Position numbers and translations under genes: made by a program. The notes beneath the pieces were generated by a model. The model made no database searches and had not been told where the DNA came from. It saw only the letters and a program-made list of their open reading frames with translations. A stretch of 64,000 nucleotides of DNA from Subtercola boreus. Its GTDB lineage: Bacteria > Actinomycetota > Actinomycetes > Actinomycetales > Microbacteriaceae. Below, piece by piece: positions 43,053 to 51,948 of this stretch. The stretch is from the NCBI RefSeq assembly GCF_003399625.1, contig NZ_NBXA01000026.1, positions 186,001 through 250,000 on the forward strand, written 5' to 3'. Every line of letters starts with the position of its first letter. The stretch's first letter is position 1.

Positions 43053-44974
43053 ACGCTCTCCTCGCTGCTCGGTGGCGTACGGAAATAGCCTAAGCCAGCA
43101 TCCTGAGGGGTCTGCCCCGACTCGTACAGCTCGCGAATCAGCGTCGCCGCGTCGTACGGCCCCGAGTGCCGCTTGCCGCAGATGAAGAACGTCGGGGTGG
43201 AGTGCACATCCATCAACTCCGCATCGATCGCATCGTCGCGCACCCGGTTGACGACCTCGCTCGATCTCATGTCCTCCTCGAACCGGTCGAGGTCGAGTTC
43301 GAGCGACGCAGCGTAGCCCAACAGGTCGTCGAGTTCGAGCGCGTCCTGGTGGGCGAACATGATCGGTGCCAGTTCGAAGAACTTCCCCTGGTTCGCTGCG
43401 GCCTCGCTGGCCCGCGCGGCGAGCAGGGCGTGTGGATGCACGCGGGTGAGCGGCAGGTGCCGCCAGACGTAGCGGAGGCTGTCGCCGAAGTGCGCCCGCA
43501 CCTCGTCGATCGAGCCCGTCGCGCGCGAACAGAACGGGCACTCGAAGTCTCCGTATTCGACGAGCGTGAGCGGGGCATCCACCGGCCCCCGGATGTGGTC
43601 GCGAGCCGGATCGACGGGGCGGGCGAGCACGAGACTGAGGCGGGATGGCGGCTGCACCCTGTCGACGATGCGGAAGATCGCCCAGCCGAGCACGAACGCG
43701 ATCAGCGAGGCGGCGAGCACTCCCACGCGGGCCTCATCCTGCAGCTGCGGATCCTCGATGGCGAGATCGATGATGAACAGCGAGATCGTGAAGCCGATGC
43801 CCGAGAGGGCGGCGCCGCCAGCGATCCGCCCGAGGGTGAGGCCGGGTGCGAGAACGCCGAGCCTGAAGATCCTGATCAGCGCCGTGATTCCGGTGATGCC
43901 CACCAGTTTGCCGATCACGAGACCCGCAATCACACCCCACGTGAGGGGCGAACGGATGGCCGCCGCGAGCGTCTCCGCGCTGAGGTGCACTCCCGCATTC
44001 GCGAGCGCGAAGATCGGCAGGATGAGAAAGCTCGTGTACGGAATGTAGAGGGTGTGCAGACGGTCGTTGACCGAGACCGAGTTCAGCAGCCCGCGCACGG
44101 CCGCCTGCGCGTACGCAGGATTCGGCGACTGGCGGAACGCCCGGCTGAGCTCGGCGGCCCTCTCGACCTCCATCCGCCTCGGAGTGAAGACGGGGATCAG
44201 CAGCGCAATCGCCACCCCGCCGAGCGTCGGCTGCACGCCCGAGGCGAGCAACGCCACCCAGACCACGATCGACAGCACGACATACAGCGGACCCTGGGCG
44301 ACACTCACCCACCGCAGCGCCCAAATGCCGACGAGGGTCACGGCTGCCACGATCAGGGGCACGAAATGCACCTCGTCGGTGTAGAAGATCGCAATCACCG
44401 CGAGCGCCCCGATGTCATCCACCACGGCCAGCGCGAGAAGGAAGGTGCGGAGGTGACCTGGCAGGCGCGGGCCGACGATCGCCAGTGCCCCGAGCAGGAA
44501 GGCGGTGTCGCTCGAGATCACGACGCCCCACGCGTGCGTGGCCGGGCCCTGGTTGTTGATGAGCACGAAGATCACGGCCGGGATCGCGAGACCGGCCACC
44601 GCCGCACTGACGGGAACGACCGCCCGCGACCACACGCTGAGCTCGCCCAGCGCGAACTCGCGTTTCACTTCGAGCCCGACGACGAAGAAGAACAGCGTCA
44701 TCAGGCCCTCGTTGACGAGCGACCGCAGGTCGAGCTCCAGCGTGTTCGTGCCGACCTGCAGGGAGACCGTCGAATGCCAGAAGTCATCATAGGAACTGCC
44801 GAGTGGTAGGTTCGCCCAGACCAGCGCGAGAACCGTCGCAACCAGCAGCAGGGCGGCTGCCGTCTTCTCGCTGTCAGAGAAACCACGGCGCTGGTTCACC
44901 AGCTCCCGCAGTCGGGGAAAACGGGGGGCGCGGTCGCCCTCGGTCACCTCTGGTGCGGGATCTGTGCGCTGCAT
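43049..44974 (-). CDS. nhaA: Na+/H+ antiporter NhaA fused to a DsbA-like thioredoxin domain
   Basis: 641 residues. Residues about 40-425 are NhaA: '[18 protein letters not shown]', '[18 protein letters not shown]' and the ion-binding di-aspartate in '[18 protein letters not shown]'. Residues about 455-635 are a DsbA/thioredoxin domain with C479-P-F-C482 and the cis-Pro segment '[11 protein letters not shown]'. The fusion exists in other actinobacteria. The oxidoreductase domain may shield or sense redox at the antiporter; on which membrane face it sits is unproven. ATG 44974 is chosen as the first Met near the conserved N-terminus. Confidence 0.9.
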   Translation of the reverse strand: MQRTDPAPEVTEGDRAPRFPRLRELVNQRRGFSDSEKTAAALLLVATVLALVWANLPLGSSYDDFWHSTVSLQVGTNTLELDLRSLVNEGLMTLFFFVVGLEVKREFALGELSVWSRAVVPVSAAVAGLAIPAVIFVLINNQGPATHAWGVVISSDTAFLLGALAIVGPRLPGHLRTFLLALAVVDDIGALAVIAIFYTDEVHFVPLIVAAVTLVGIWALRWVSVAQGPLYVVLSIVVWVALLASGVQPTLGGVAIALLIPVFTPRRMEVERAAELSRAFRQSPNPAYAQAAVRGLLNSVSVNDRLHTLYIPYTSFLILPIFALANAGVHLSAETLAAAIRSPLTWGVIAGLVIGKLVGITGITALIRIFRLGVLAPGLTLGRIAGGAALSGIGFTISLFIIDLAIEDPQLQDEARVGVLAASLIAFVLGWAIFRIVDRVQPPSRLSLVLARPVDPARDHIRGPVDAPLTLVEYGDFECPFCSRATGSIDEVRAHFGDSLRYVWRHLPLTRVHPHALLAARASEAAANQGKFFELAPIMFAHQDALELDDLLGYAASLELDLDRFEEDMRSSEVVNRVRDDAIDAELMDVHSTPTFFICGKRHSGPYDAATLIRELYESGQTPQDAGLGYFRTPPSSEESV

Positions 44975-44994
44975 GGGTACCAGTGTTGCAGGAT

Positions 44995-45034
44995 GCGCGG
45001 CCGGAGCGCTCTCCCGGAACCGGATCGGCCGCGC
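44995..45034. promoter_or_regulatory. Nested palindromes upstream of LacI gene
   Basis: GCGCGGCCG (44995-45003) and CGGCCGCGC (45026-45034) form a perfect 9-bp outer dyad. Immediately inside is the 8-bp palindrome GAGCGCTC (45004-45011), resembling CebR-type LacI operators (GGGAGCGCTCCC). A TACACT -10-like element follows at 45037. Probable autoregulatory site for the LacI protein. Confidence 0.5.
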
Positions 45035-45084
45035 CCTACACTGGGGGGCAGACAATCGGCGTCGAACGGAGGTGGGGAGAACAC

Positions 45085-46104
45085 GTGACCGGCATCCAGG
45101 GCGGCTCACCCACACTCGAGATGGTCGCGGCCCTCGCCGGCGTCTCCCGGGCGACGGTCTCGCGGGTCGTCAACAACTCCCCGAAGGTCTCCCCGCGGGT
45201 CATCGACACGGTCAACGACGCGATCACCGCGCTCAACTACGTTCCCAACCGGGCCGCACGCAGCCTCGCCAGCCGGCGAACCCGCACCATCGCCCTGGTC
45301 ATGCCGGAGTCGACGGCTCGGCTGTTCTCCGACCCGTTCCTCGCCAGCGTCACCCAGGGCATCGCCCTGCACCTGGCCGACACCGAGTACACCCTCACGA
45401 TGCTCATTGCGTCGGATGCGACCCCCGAGAAGACGCAGCGCTACCTGCTCGGCGGCAACGTCGACGGGGCGCTCGTGGTCTCGCACCACAGCGGCGACCA
45501 CTCGCTCGGTGAGGTGAGCCGCACCCTCCCCGTGGTCTTCGGCGGCCGGCCGCTCGTCGAAGGCACGGCTGCCACCTACTTCGTCGACGTCGACAACTAC
45601 GCGGGCGCCCGCGCCGCGACGGAACACCTGATCGGGCAGGGGTTCCGCCACCACGGCACGATCGCGGGGCCGCAGGACATGCCGCCGGGCCTCGACCGCC
45701 TCACCGGCTGGCGCGACGCCCTGGAGGCGCACGGCCTCGAGCACTCGTTCATCGAGGCCGGCGACTTCACTCCGGACTCCGGGGCGGCAGCGATGACGCG
45801 GATGCTCGACCGGGGCATCCCGCTCGACGCCCTCTTCGTCGCGAACGACCAGATGGCCGCCGGTGTCTACTCTGTGCTGAACGAACGCGGCCTCTCGATC
45901 CCCGGAGACATCGCCGTCGTCGGATTCGACGACAACTTCTTCGGGGCGACCGCCACGCCCCCGCTCACCACCGTGCGCCAACCGTCGAACCAACTCGGTG
46001 CGAAGATGGCCGACGTGCTGGTGAGGGTCATTGAGGGGCGTGACGTCGCCCGAGTGACGATGCTCCCGACCGAGCTGGTGGTGCGGGGGTCGACGGCGGT
46101 CTGA
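45085..46104 (+). CDS. LacI-family transcriptional regulator
   Basis: 339 residues; HTH '[23 protein letters not shown]', hinge '[16 protein letters not shown]', then an effector domain ('[23 protein letters not shown]'). Sequence type resembles sugar-responsive (cellobiose/maltose-like) actinobacterial repressors. GTG 45085 has GGGAG at 7 nt. No sugar genes are adjacent (NhaA on one side, glutathione peroxidase on the other), so it controls remote targets or itself. Confidence 0.92.
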   Translation: MTGIQGGSPTLEMVAALAGVSRATVSRVVNNSPKVSPRVIDTVNDAITALNYVPNRAARSLASRRTRTIALVMPESTARLFSDPFLASVTQGIALHLADTEYTLTMLIASDATPEKTQRYLLGGNVDGALVVSHHSGDHSLGEVSRTLPVVFGGRPLVEGTAATYFVDVDNYAGARAATEHLIGQGFRHHGTIAGPQDMPPGLDRLTGWRDALEAHGLEHSFIEAGDFTPDSGAAAMTRMLDRGIPLDALFVANDQMAAGVYSVLNERGLSIPGDIAVVGFDDNFFGATATPPLTTVRQPSNQLGAKMADVLVRVIEGRDVARVTMLPTELVVRGSTAV

Positions 46105-46123
46105 GACGGCGGGGGCGGTGGCT

Positions 46124-46171
46124 GGCCGCAGGAGCTCTGTGCTGCCCCACCCCGCCCCGCCCCCTGCGGCC
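46124..46171. terminator. Hairpin between convergent LacI and glutathione peroxidase genes
   Basis: GGCCGCAGG (46124-46132) is exactly complementary to CCTGCGGCC (46163-46171) with a 30-nt loop; no U-tract. Its position between two 3' ends suggests bidirectional termination. Confidence 0.5.
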
Positions 46172-46174
46172 CGC

Positions 46175-46675
46175 TCAGGCCTCGGGCAGCGACTGCTCGA
46201 TGAGCGAGACGATGGCCGGGTCATCCGGCTCCGTGCGCGGGCGGAACCGGTGCACGGCACCGTCGGGCGTCACGACGAACTTCTCGAAGTTCCACTTCAC
46301 CTTGCCCGCCTTGCCCTCGGCGTCGGCCGCCTTCTTCAGCTCGGTGTAGAGCGGATGTTCGCTCCGCCCGTTCACCTTGATCTTCTCGAAGATCGGGAAC
46401 GTGATGCCCCAGGTCGTGGAGCAGTACTCGCTGATCGCCTCGGCGGTTCCGAGCTCCTGCAGGAACTGGTTGCTGGGAAAGCCGAGCACCGTGAAGCCGC
46501 GCTCACCGTAGGTCTTCTGCAGCTGCTCGAGCTTCTCGTACTGCGGCGCGAGCCCGCAGCGCGAGGCCACGTTGACGATGAGTTTGACCTTGCCGTCGAA
46601 CTCGGCGAGCGAGGTGTCGGTTCCGGTCGTGGTGGCGATCGGGATGTCGTTGATCTCTGTGATGTTGGTGGGCAT
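46175..46675 (-). CDS. Glutathione peroxidase-family thiol peroxidase
   Basis: 166 residues. Peroxidatic Cys40 in '[11 protein letters not shown]', Gln in 'NQFLQELGT' and the Trp-Asn pair in 'KWNFEKF' give the catalytic tetrad. The family motif 'GFPCNQFGGQEPG' is changed to '[12 protein letters not shown]'. Actinobacteria usually use thioredoxin or mycothiol rather than glutathione as reductant, so it is probably a thioredoxin-dependent peroxide reductase. Divergent from thyA, 43 bp apart. Confidence 0.93.
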   Translation of the reverse strand: MPTNITEINDIPIATTTGTDTSLAEFDGKVKLIVNVASRCGLAPQYEKLEQLQKTYGERGFTVLGFPSNQFLQELGTAEAISEYCSTTWGITFPIFEKIKVNGRSEHPLYTELKKAADAEGKAGKVKWNFEKFVVTPDGAVHRFRPRTEPDDPAIVSLIEQSLPEA

Positions 46676-46718
46676 ACCGAAACGCTACTCCCGCCCTGAG
46701 TCAAATAGGCTGGGTGCG

Positions 46719-47528
46719 ATGAATACGTCACTGAGCACGCCCTATGAAGATCTGCTGCGGCACACACTCGCAACGGGTGTGGCGAAGTCCGACCGCACGG
46801 GAACAGGCACCACGAGTGTCTTCGGCGCGCAGCTGCGGTTCGACCTCAGCGAGGGGTTCCCGCTCATCACGACGAAGCGCGTGCACTTCAAGTCGATCGC
46901 GTACGAGCTGCTCTGGTTCCTCCGCGGCGAGTCGAACGTGAGATGGCTGCAGGAGAACGGCGTCACCATCTGGGACGAATGGGCCGACGCCGACGGCGAA
47001 CTCGGCCCGGTATACGGCGTGCAGTGGCGCTCGTGGCCCTCTCCGAGCGGCGAGCACATCGACCAGATCAGCCAGGTCATCGACACGATCAAGACGGATC
47101 CCGACTCACGCCGGATGATCGTGTCGGCGTGGAACGTCGCCGAGATCCCTCAGATGGCGCTCGCGCCCTGCCACGCGTTCTTCCAGTTCTACGTGGCCGA
47201 CGGCAAGCTCAGCTGCCAGCTCTATCAACGCAGCGCCGACCTCTTCCTCGGGGTGCCCTTCAACATCGCCTCCTACGCCCTGCTCACCCACCTCGTCGCC
47301 GCGCAGACCGGACTGGGCGTCGGCGACTTCATCTGGACGGGCGGCGACTGCCACATCTACGACAACCACCGCGAGCAGGTCGCCGAACAGCTCACGCGTC
47401 AGCCTTTCCCCCTGCCCTCCCTGTCGCTGGGCCGGGTGCCGGAGAGCATCTTCGACTACACCTACGACGATCTGGACGTGGCCGGCTACCAGCACCACCC
47501 GGCGATCAAAGCGCCGGTGGCGGTGTGA
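46719..47528 (+). CDS. thyA: Thymidylate synthase
   Basis: 269 residues. It methylates dUMP to dTMP with methylene-tetrahydrofolate, producing dihydrofolate. Nucleophile Cys151 lies in '[14 protein letters not shown]', and the folate/dUMP segments '[21 protein letters not shown]' and 'GDCHIYDNH' are intact. The start at 46719 gives the usual N-terminus 'YEDLLRHTL'. Followed after 10 nt by folA, whose product recycles the dihydrofolate. Confidence 0.97.
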   Translation: MNTSLSTPYEDLLRHTLATGVAKSDRTGTGTTSVFGAQLRFDLSEGFPLITTKRVHFKSIAYELLWFLRGESNVRWLQENGVTIWDEWADADGELGPVYGVQWRSWPSPSGEHIDQISQVIDTIKTDPDSRRMIVSAWNVAEIPQMALAPCHAFFQFYVADGKLSCQLYQRSADLFLGVPFNIASYALLTHLVAAQTGLGVGDFIWTGGDCHIYDNHREQVAEQLTRQPFPLPSLSLGRVPESIFDYTYDDLDVAGYQHHPAIKAPVAV

Positions 47529-47538
47529 GGATGCTCGC

Positions 47539-48033
47539 ATGAGCCTCGCGCTCATCTGGGCCGAGGCGCGGGGCGGCGTCATCGGCTATGACGGCACGAT
47601 GCCGTGGCACCTGCCCGAGGATCTCGCGCACTTCCGTGAGCTGACCACGGGCAGCGCCGTCGTCATGGGGCGGCGCACCTGGGACTCGCTGCCCGAGCGG
47701 TTCAGACCTCTCCCCGGCCGGCGCAACCTTGTGCTCAGCCGCGACCGCACGTGGTCGAGTGCGGGCGCGGAGCCGTTGCACGACCTCGGTGCTGTGCTGC
47801 ACGACTTTCAGGCACCGGGTGCGGCGCTCTGGGTGATCGGCGGTGGCGAACTCTATCGACTGGCCATGCTGTCGCCGCTCGCCACCCGGCTGGAGGTCAC
47901 GGAGCTCGACCTCGGCGTCAAGGGCGACACCTTCGCCCCACCTGTCGACGCGTCGTGGGACCGGGTGGCGAGCACCCCGTGGCTCGAGTCGAGCACGGGC
48001 ATCCGGTACCGCTTCGTGACCTACGCGCGCTGA
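47539..48033 (+). CDS. folA: Dihydrofolate reductase
   Basis: 164 residues. It reduces dihydrofolate made by the adjacent thymidylate synthase. N-terminal 'LIWAEARGGVIGYDGTMPWHLPEDLAHF' holds the Trp/Pro/Asp substrate region, 'VVMGRRTWDSLP' binds NADPH, and 'LWVIGGGELYRLA' completes the fold. ATG 47539 is 10 nt after thyA; the two form an operon. Downstream lies a minisatellite. Confidence 0.96.
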   Translation: MSLALIWAEARGGVIGYDGTMPWHLPEDLAHFRELTTGSAVVMGRRTWDSLPERFRPLPGRRNLVLSRDRTWSSAGAEPLHDLGAVLHDFQAPGAALWVIGGGELYRLAMLSPLATRLEVTELDLGVKGDTFAPPVDASWDRVASTPWLESSTGIRYRFVTYAR

Positions 48034-48057
48034 CCACCGACTCCTTCCCGGCACCGC

Positions 48058-48243
48058 CCTCACCTGCCGGCCACTCGGCTCACGGCAACCCGATTCGCCA
48101 GCCAGCCGGTTCGCAGCCGCCCGATTCCCCGGCCAGCCGGTTCGCAGCCGCCCGATTCCCCGGCCACTGGGCTCACCGCAACCCGATTCGCCAGCCAGCC
48201 GGTTCGCAGTCGCCCGATTCGCCAGCCGGCCGGTTCGCAAAAG
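48058..48243. repeat. 31-bp minisatellite, six tandem units
   Basis: CCCGATTC recurs at 48089, 48120, 48151, 48182 and 48213, an exact 31-bp period; a partial sixth unit precedes the first. Units come in two variants: one continues through CAGCCGGTTCGCAG, the other through CACTGGGCTCAC. Units abut with no unique spacers, so this is not CRISPR. Together with the palindrome at 48241-48298 it fills the 326-bp gap between folA and the thioredoxin-like gene; I see no gene in the gap. Confidence 0.85.
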
Positions 48244-48298
48244 AGGATCGGGCGGACAGATGGCGGCCCCTGCGACGTAACGGCGCCACCCTCCTCTT
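48241..48298. repeat. Dispersed palindromic element, copy B
   Basis: AAGAGG (48241-48246) pairs with CCTCTT (48293-48298), with inner TGGCG/CGCCA pairing (48261-48265 / 48284-48288). It shares AAGAGGAT and CCTCTTCTGCGC with copy A at 42478 and likewise lies between convergent genes. Confidence 0.5.
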
Positions 48299-48359
48299 CT
48301 GCGCCCACCGAGGTGCGGGTGTGCTGCGCACGCCACGGTGCGGGGGGGGTACCGGCGGG

Positions 48360-48626
48360 TCAGTCGAGCAGCGCGAGCGCGACGGCGCCGAGCACCTGGG
48401 GCAGGGTGGGCACGCCCACGGCACGGAACACCTCCCTGCCGTTGTCGGTCGTGACGATCACGGTCGGCGTGGCAGTGATCCCGTCGCTCTCGGCGGCGGC
48501 CGGCGACAGGGCGACATTCGATTCGGTGAGTGCCGCATCCGGAACCAGCTCGTGCGCACGCTCGAGCACAGCGCGCGTGGAGGCGCATGCCCCGCAGAAC
48601 GACGACGACCAGAGCTCAACCCTCAT
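48360..48626 (-). CDS. Small thioredoxin/glutaredoxin-like protein
   Basis: 88 residues with the N-terminal redox motif C11-G-A-C14 ('SSFCGACAST') after a beta strand 'RVELW', and the cis-Pro loop 'ITATPTVIVTT'. This is a single-domain thioredoxin fold, shorter than classical Trx. Likely a cytosolic thiol reductase or carrier; partner unknown. No good ribosome site is visible before ATG 48626. Confidence 0.8.
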   Translation of the reverse strand: MRVELWSSSFCGACASTRAVLERAHELVPDAALTESNVALSPAAAESDGITATPTVIVTTDNGREVFRAVGVPTLPQVLGAVALALLD

Positions 48627-48679
48627 GCAGGGTAGAGCGCCCGGGGACTCGCGTTCATTCCCTGCACCCGTGCCGAGGG

Positions 48680-49546
48680 CTACAGCGGGCGGATTCCGAA
48701 CGCCTGTGCCAGCTTGTCGATCTTCTGCGCACGGCCGAGGCGGGGCAGGTCGCTGCCATCCCGGATGACCCTCCCCCGGGACTCGAAGTCCGCCAGGAAG
48801 TCGCGGGCCCAGGTGGCGTCGGAGCGCGTCGGGCTGATGACCTCGTTGATGACCGGCAGCTGCTCGACGTCGAGGCAGAGCTTGCCGGTGAGGCCGAGGG
48901 TGACGGCGAGCGCCGACTGCTCCCGCAGCACCGGGTGGCTGCTGCCGACGGTCGGACCGTCGATCGGGCCGGGCAGCCTGCCGATGCGGCTCGCCACGAC
49001 GAGGCGGGAACGCGGATACGCCATGGCGAGGTCATCGGCACCGGTCCCGGTGTCGCGGCGGTAGTCGCCACTGCCGAACGCGAGCCGGAAGGCACCGCGC
49101 GCCTCAGCGATGGAGCGCGCCTCCTCGATGCCGAGCGCCGACTCGATGAGCGCGATCACCGGGGTGCTGCCGCCCAGGCGGTCGAAGGTCTCCGTGACAT
49201 GCGCACCCGACTCGGCCTTGGCGAGCATGACGCCGCGGAGTCCGGGGATGCCCTTCAGGGCATCCACATCGCCCGACCAGAAGTCGGTCGTGCGGTCGTT
49301 GATGCGCACCCAGGCGCTTCCGCCGCCCGACAGCCAGGAGGCGACATCCGCCCGCGCCGTCGGCTTGGCGGCGGGGTCGACGGCATCTTCGATGTCGAGG
49401 ATGACCTGGTCGGCCCTCGAGGCCGCAGCGGCGTCGAACGTGTCGGTCTTGGTGGCGTTCACGAGCAGCCAGGAACGGGCGATCTCTGCGGAGACCTCTT
49501 CGGCATGGGTGTCGACGGCTTTCGCGTGCTCGGGCAGGTACGTCAT
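48680..49546 (-). CDS. CitE-like HpcH/HpaI-family lyase
   Basis: 288-residue TIM-barrel lyase related to the citrate-lyase beta subunit and malyl/citramalyl-CoA lyases. Metal-site region 'ADQVILDIEDAVDP' (about residue 50) and 'IALIESALGIEEARSIA' (about residue 140) are conserved. The N-terminal family motif, usually a 'VPG-x-R' loop with Arg, is here 'LLVNATKTDTF' and lacks the Arg, so CoA-ester binding may be altered. Citrate lyase alpha and gamma subunits are absent, so it is not true citrate lyase. Confidence 0.83.
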   Translation of the reverse strand: MTYLPEHAKAVDTHAEEVSAEIARSWLLVNATKTDTFDAAAASRADQVILDIEDAVDPAAKPTARADVASWLSGGGSAWVRINDRTTDFWSGDVDALKGIPGLRGVMLAKAESGAHVTETFDRLGGSTPVIALIESALGIEEARSIAEARGAFRLAFGSGDYRRDTGTGADDLAMAYPRSRLVVASRIGRLPGPIDGPTVGSSHPVLREQSALAVTLGLTGKLCLDVEQLPVINEVISPTRSDATWARDFLADFESRGRVIRDGSDLPRLGRAQKIDKLAQAFGIRPL

Positions 49547-49777
49547 GTGCAGCTCTCTCTCGCGCGGTGCCGCGTGGCCGCGATACCGCCATGCCGCGGT
49601 TCGCCCGCGGCGGGTCCCGGCGTTGGGTCCGAATCGAGCCTACGGCAGAGGGCGGCGGTGGCCCGAATCGGGCCGGAGGGGTGGCGGTGTGGCGCGATCT
49701 GCATCCCTTCAGAAGATTCAGCGGAACTCGCAGAAAACGGGTGTAATGTCCCCGACAGATCTCAAGGAGCGAACTCG

Positions 49778-50929
49778 ATGAGCACGGTGTGGAAGCGTTG
49801 GATCCCGGCGGCAGTGGCCGGTGTGGTGGTGGCCGGAGCGGCCGTTGCAGTTCCCCTCTCGGCCGGTGCGACAGCGGGTCTTCCCGGCAAGTCCCCGCAG
49901 GAGGTGCTCGCGCTGGTCGCCGGCAGTTCGGTCACCGCATTCTCGGGAACCGTCGAGCAGACCTCCGACCTCGGGCTGCCGACGTTGCCGTCGGGCACCG
50001 GATCGGGTTCTGGGTCGGCATCCCATTCTGGCGGGGCGACTTCGGGCGGCACGTCCGGCTCCGAGGGCAGCGCCGGCACCGCCGCCGCGGCATCCTCGGC
50101 CCTCGATCTCCTCACGGGCACCCATACGGCGCGCGTGTACGTCGACGGCACGACGGGCTCGGGCAACCTCCGCGTGCAGGTTCTCGACCAGCTCGCCGAA
50201 CGTGATGTCATCAAGCAGGGCGACACTCTCTGGCTCTACGACTCCGGCAAGCAGACGGCCGTGCACGCGACCACGTCGGCGACTGCGGATGCCGTTCCCA
50301 CCGGCCCCGAGCAGACCGCGACACCCCAGCAGCTGGCGGCGAAGTTCCTCGACGCTGCCTCCTCCACGACCGACGTCTCGGTCGGCGGCGACGTCACCGT
50401 GGCGGGGCGCTCGGCCTACGACCTCGTGCTGACTCCGCAATCCGGCAGCACCCTCGTCGGAGCCGTGTCGATCGCCGTGGACTCCGCGACCGGGCTCCCC
50501 CTCCGTGTCGAGGTCACCGCGGCTGGGGCGAGCGACCCCGCCTTCTCGAGCTCGTTCACATCGCTCGACCTGTCCACCCCGCCGGCCGACCTCTTCTCGT
50601 TCACACCCCCGGCCGGCACGACCGTGACCGAGAAGACTGTGGAGAAGCCGTCGGCGCCGAGCGGTGACGCCACCGCACCCGCACACTCAGCCTCAGATGC
50701 CGCGAAGCCGATCGTGACCGGAACGGGCTGGAGCTCCATCGTCGAGCTGCCCGCCGGCTCCGATTCGTCAGCCCTCACCTCCTCTCCGCTGCTCGCGCAG
50801 CTGACCACGCCGGTGAGCGGAGGTCATCTGCTCTCGACCACCCTGCTGAACGTCTTCGTGGCCGACGATGGTCGAGTGTTCGCCGGATCCGTCTCGGCGG
50901 AAGCCCTCGAGGCCGCCGCCGCCCAGTGA
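49778..50929 (+). CDS. Exported LolA/RseB-like lipoprotein-carrier-fold protein
   Basis: 383 residues with a Sec signal ('MSTVWKRWIPAAVAGVVVAG', cleavage after AGATA about residue 32). The mature part has a LolA/RseB-like half-barrel: 'LVAGSSVTAFSGTVEQTSDLGLP', 'LWLYDSGKQTAVH', 'VAGRSAYDLVLTPQSG'. A Ser/Gly linker lies at about 72-110. In Gram-positives such proteins act outside the membrane, possibly carrying lipid or lipoprotein or sensing envelope state. Its stop overlaps the start of an ABC exporter ATPase (GTGA), so the three genes form one operon. AAGGAG precedes the ATG. Confidence 0.82.
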   Translation: MSTVWKRWIPAAVAGVVVAGAAVAVPLSAGATAGLPGKSPQEVLALVAGSSVTAFSGTVEQTSDLGLPTLPSGTGSGSGSASHSGGATSGGTSGSEGSAGTAAAASSALDLLTGTHTARVYVDGTTGSGNLRVQVLDQLAERDVIKQGDTLWLYDSGKQTAVHATTSATADAVPTGPEQTATPQQLAAKFLDAASSTTDVSVGGDVTVAGRSAYDLVLTPQSGSTLVGAVSIAVDSATGLPLRVEVTAAGASDPAFSSSFTSLDLSTPPADLFSFTPPAGTTVTEKTVEKPSAPSGDATAPAHSASDAAKPIVTGTGWSSIVELPAGSDSSALTSSPLLAQLTTPVSGGHLLSTTLLNVFVADDGRVFAGSVSAEALEAAAAQ

Positions 50930-51948
50930 TCCCGGTCATGCCTGACGGTGGGCTCGCCATCCAGACCCGGGGCCTGACCAAGGTGTTCGGGCGCCAGACG
51001 GTCGTGAACGGGATCGACCTCTCCGTTCCGCGCGGGTCGGTGTTCGGCTTCCTCGGCCCCAACGGCTCCGGCAAGACCACGAGCATCCGGATGCTCCTCG
51101 GCCTCGCCTCCGCGACGAGCGGCGAGATCAGCGTGCTCGGCCAGCAGATGCCCAAACGCGCGGGAACCGTGCTCCCCCGGGTGGGGGCGCTCATCGAGGG
51201 GCCCGGGTTCTACCCGTTCCTCTCGGGCACGGCCAACCTGCGGCGACTCGACAGCGCCGATCGGTTCGCGCAGAGTTCGACCCGTACCGTGCGGGTCGGT
51301 GAGGCACTCGAGCGAGTGGGCCTGACGCACGCGGCGGGCAAGAAGGTGCGGGCGTACTCGCTCGGTATGAAACAGCGGCTCGGCATCGCGAATGCCCTGC
51401 TGACCCCGCGCGAGCTGATCGTGCTCGACGAGCCGACGAACGGACTCGACCCGCAGGGCACCCGCGAGGTGCGGAACCTCGTCCGCTCGCTCACCGCCTC
51501 GGGAACGACGGTCTTCGTGTCGAGCCATCTGCTCGCCGAGATCGAGCAGATGTGCACCCACGCCGCGGTCATGCGATCCGGGCACCTGGTGGCCCAGGGC
51601 AGCCTCGACGAGCTTCGGCAGGCCGGGCAGGCGCGCGTGCGGGTGCTGACGCCCGACCCCGGTGCGGCGAGGCGCGTGCTCGCTCAACTCGGGCTGGCGG
51701 CGGATGCAGATGCCAGCGACACCCACCCTCTTGACGGCGAGACCGTGACGGCACCGCTCGACGCCGGGCAGGATGGTGACGGGGCGATCGGTCCCGGCAC
51801 GCTGGCCGACCGGCCCCTCGACCCGGAGCACATCGTCGCCGCGTTGGTTGCGGGCGGTGTGCGCGTGCGCGGCTTCGCCGTCGAGCGTGCCACCCTCGAG
51901 GATCTCTTCGTCGCGCTCACCGGGGAGGGTTTCGATGTCGCACAGTGA
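50926..51948 (+). CDS. ABC exporter ATP-binding protein (CcmA/DrrA type)
   Basis: 340 residues: Walker A GPNGSGKT, signature 'YSLGMKQRLGIA', Walker B 'LIVLDEPTNGLDPQGTREV', and a C-terminal extension of about 120 residues typical of drug/antibiotic-exporter ATPases. GTG 50926 overlaps the LolA-like stop by 4 nt; ATG 50938 is an alternative. It works with the downstream permease. Substrate unknown; the LolA-like partner suggests a lipid or lipoprotein-related export function. Confidence 0.9.
   Translation: MIPVMPDGGLAIQTRGLTKVFGRQTVVNGIDLSVPRGSVFGFLGPNGSGKTTSIRMLLGLASATSGEISVLGQQMPKRAGTVLPRVGALIEGPGFYPFLSGTANLRRLDSADRFAQSSTRTVRVGEALERVGLTHAAGKKVRAYSLGMKQRLGIANALLTPRELIVLDEPTNGLDPQGTREVRNLVRSLTASGTTVFVSSHLLAEIEQMCTHAAVMRSGHLVAQGSLDELRQAGQARVRVLTPDPGAARRVLAQLGLAADADASDTHPLDGETVTAPLDAGQDGDGAIGPGTLADRPLDPEHIVAALVAGGVRVRGFAVERATLEDLFVALTGEGFDVAQ

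Noticed and set aside
43166-44809. Long plus-strand open frame antisense to the NhaA fusion
   Set aside because: Composition of repeated Arg/Glu/His with no fold; the opposite strand encodes a complete NhaA-DsbA protein.
48058-48243. Possible CRISPR array
   Set aside because: Units abut with no unique spacers and differ by scattered substitutions; no cas genes in the window.
48060-48308. Minus-strand open frame with repeated Arg/Leu/Gly-rich motifs over the minisatellite
   Set aside because: The apparent protein repeat is only the translation of the 31-bp DNA repeat; the period is not a multiple of three, so the frame changes from unit to unit, and there is no ribosome site or family similarity.
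49723-49750. ECF-sigma-type promoter (GGAAC) before the LolA-like gene
   Set aside because: The spacing from GGAAC to a usable -10 motif does not fit the ECF pattern; too weak to annotate.
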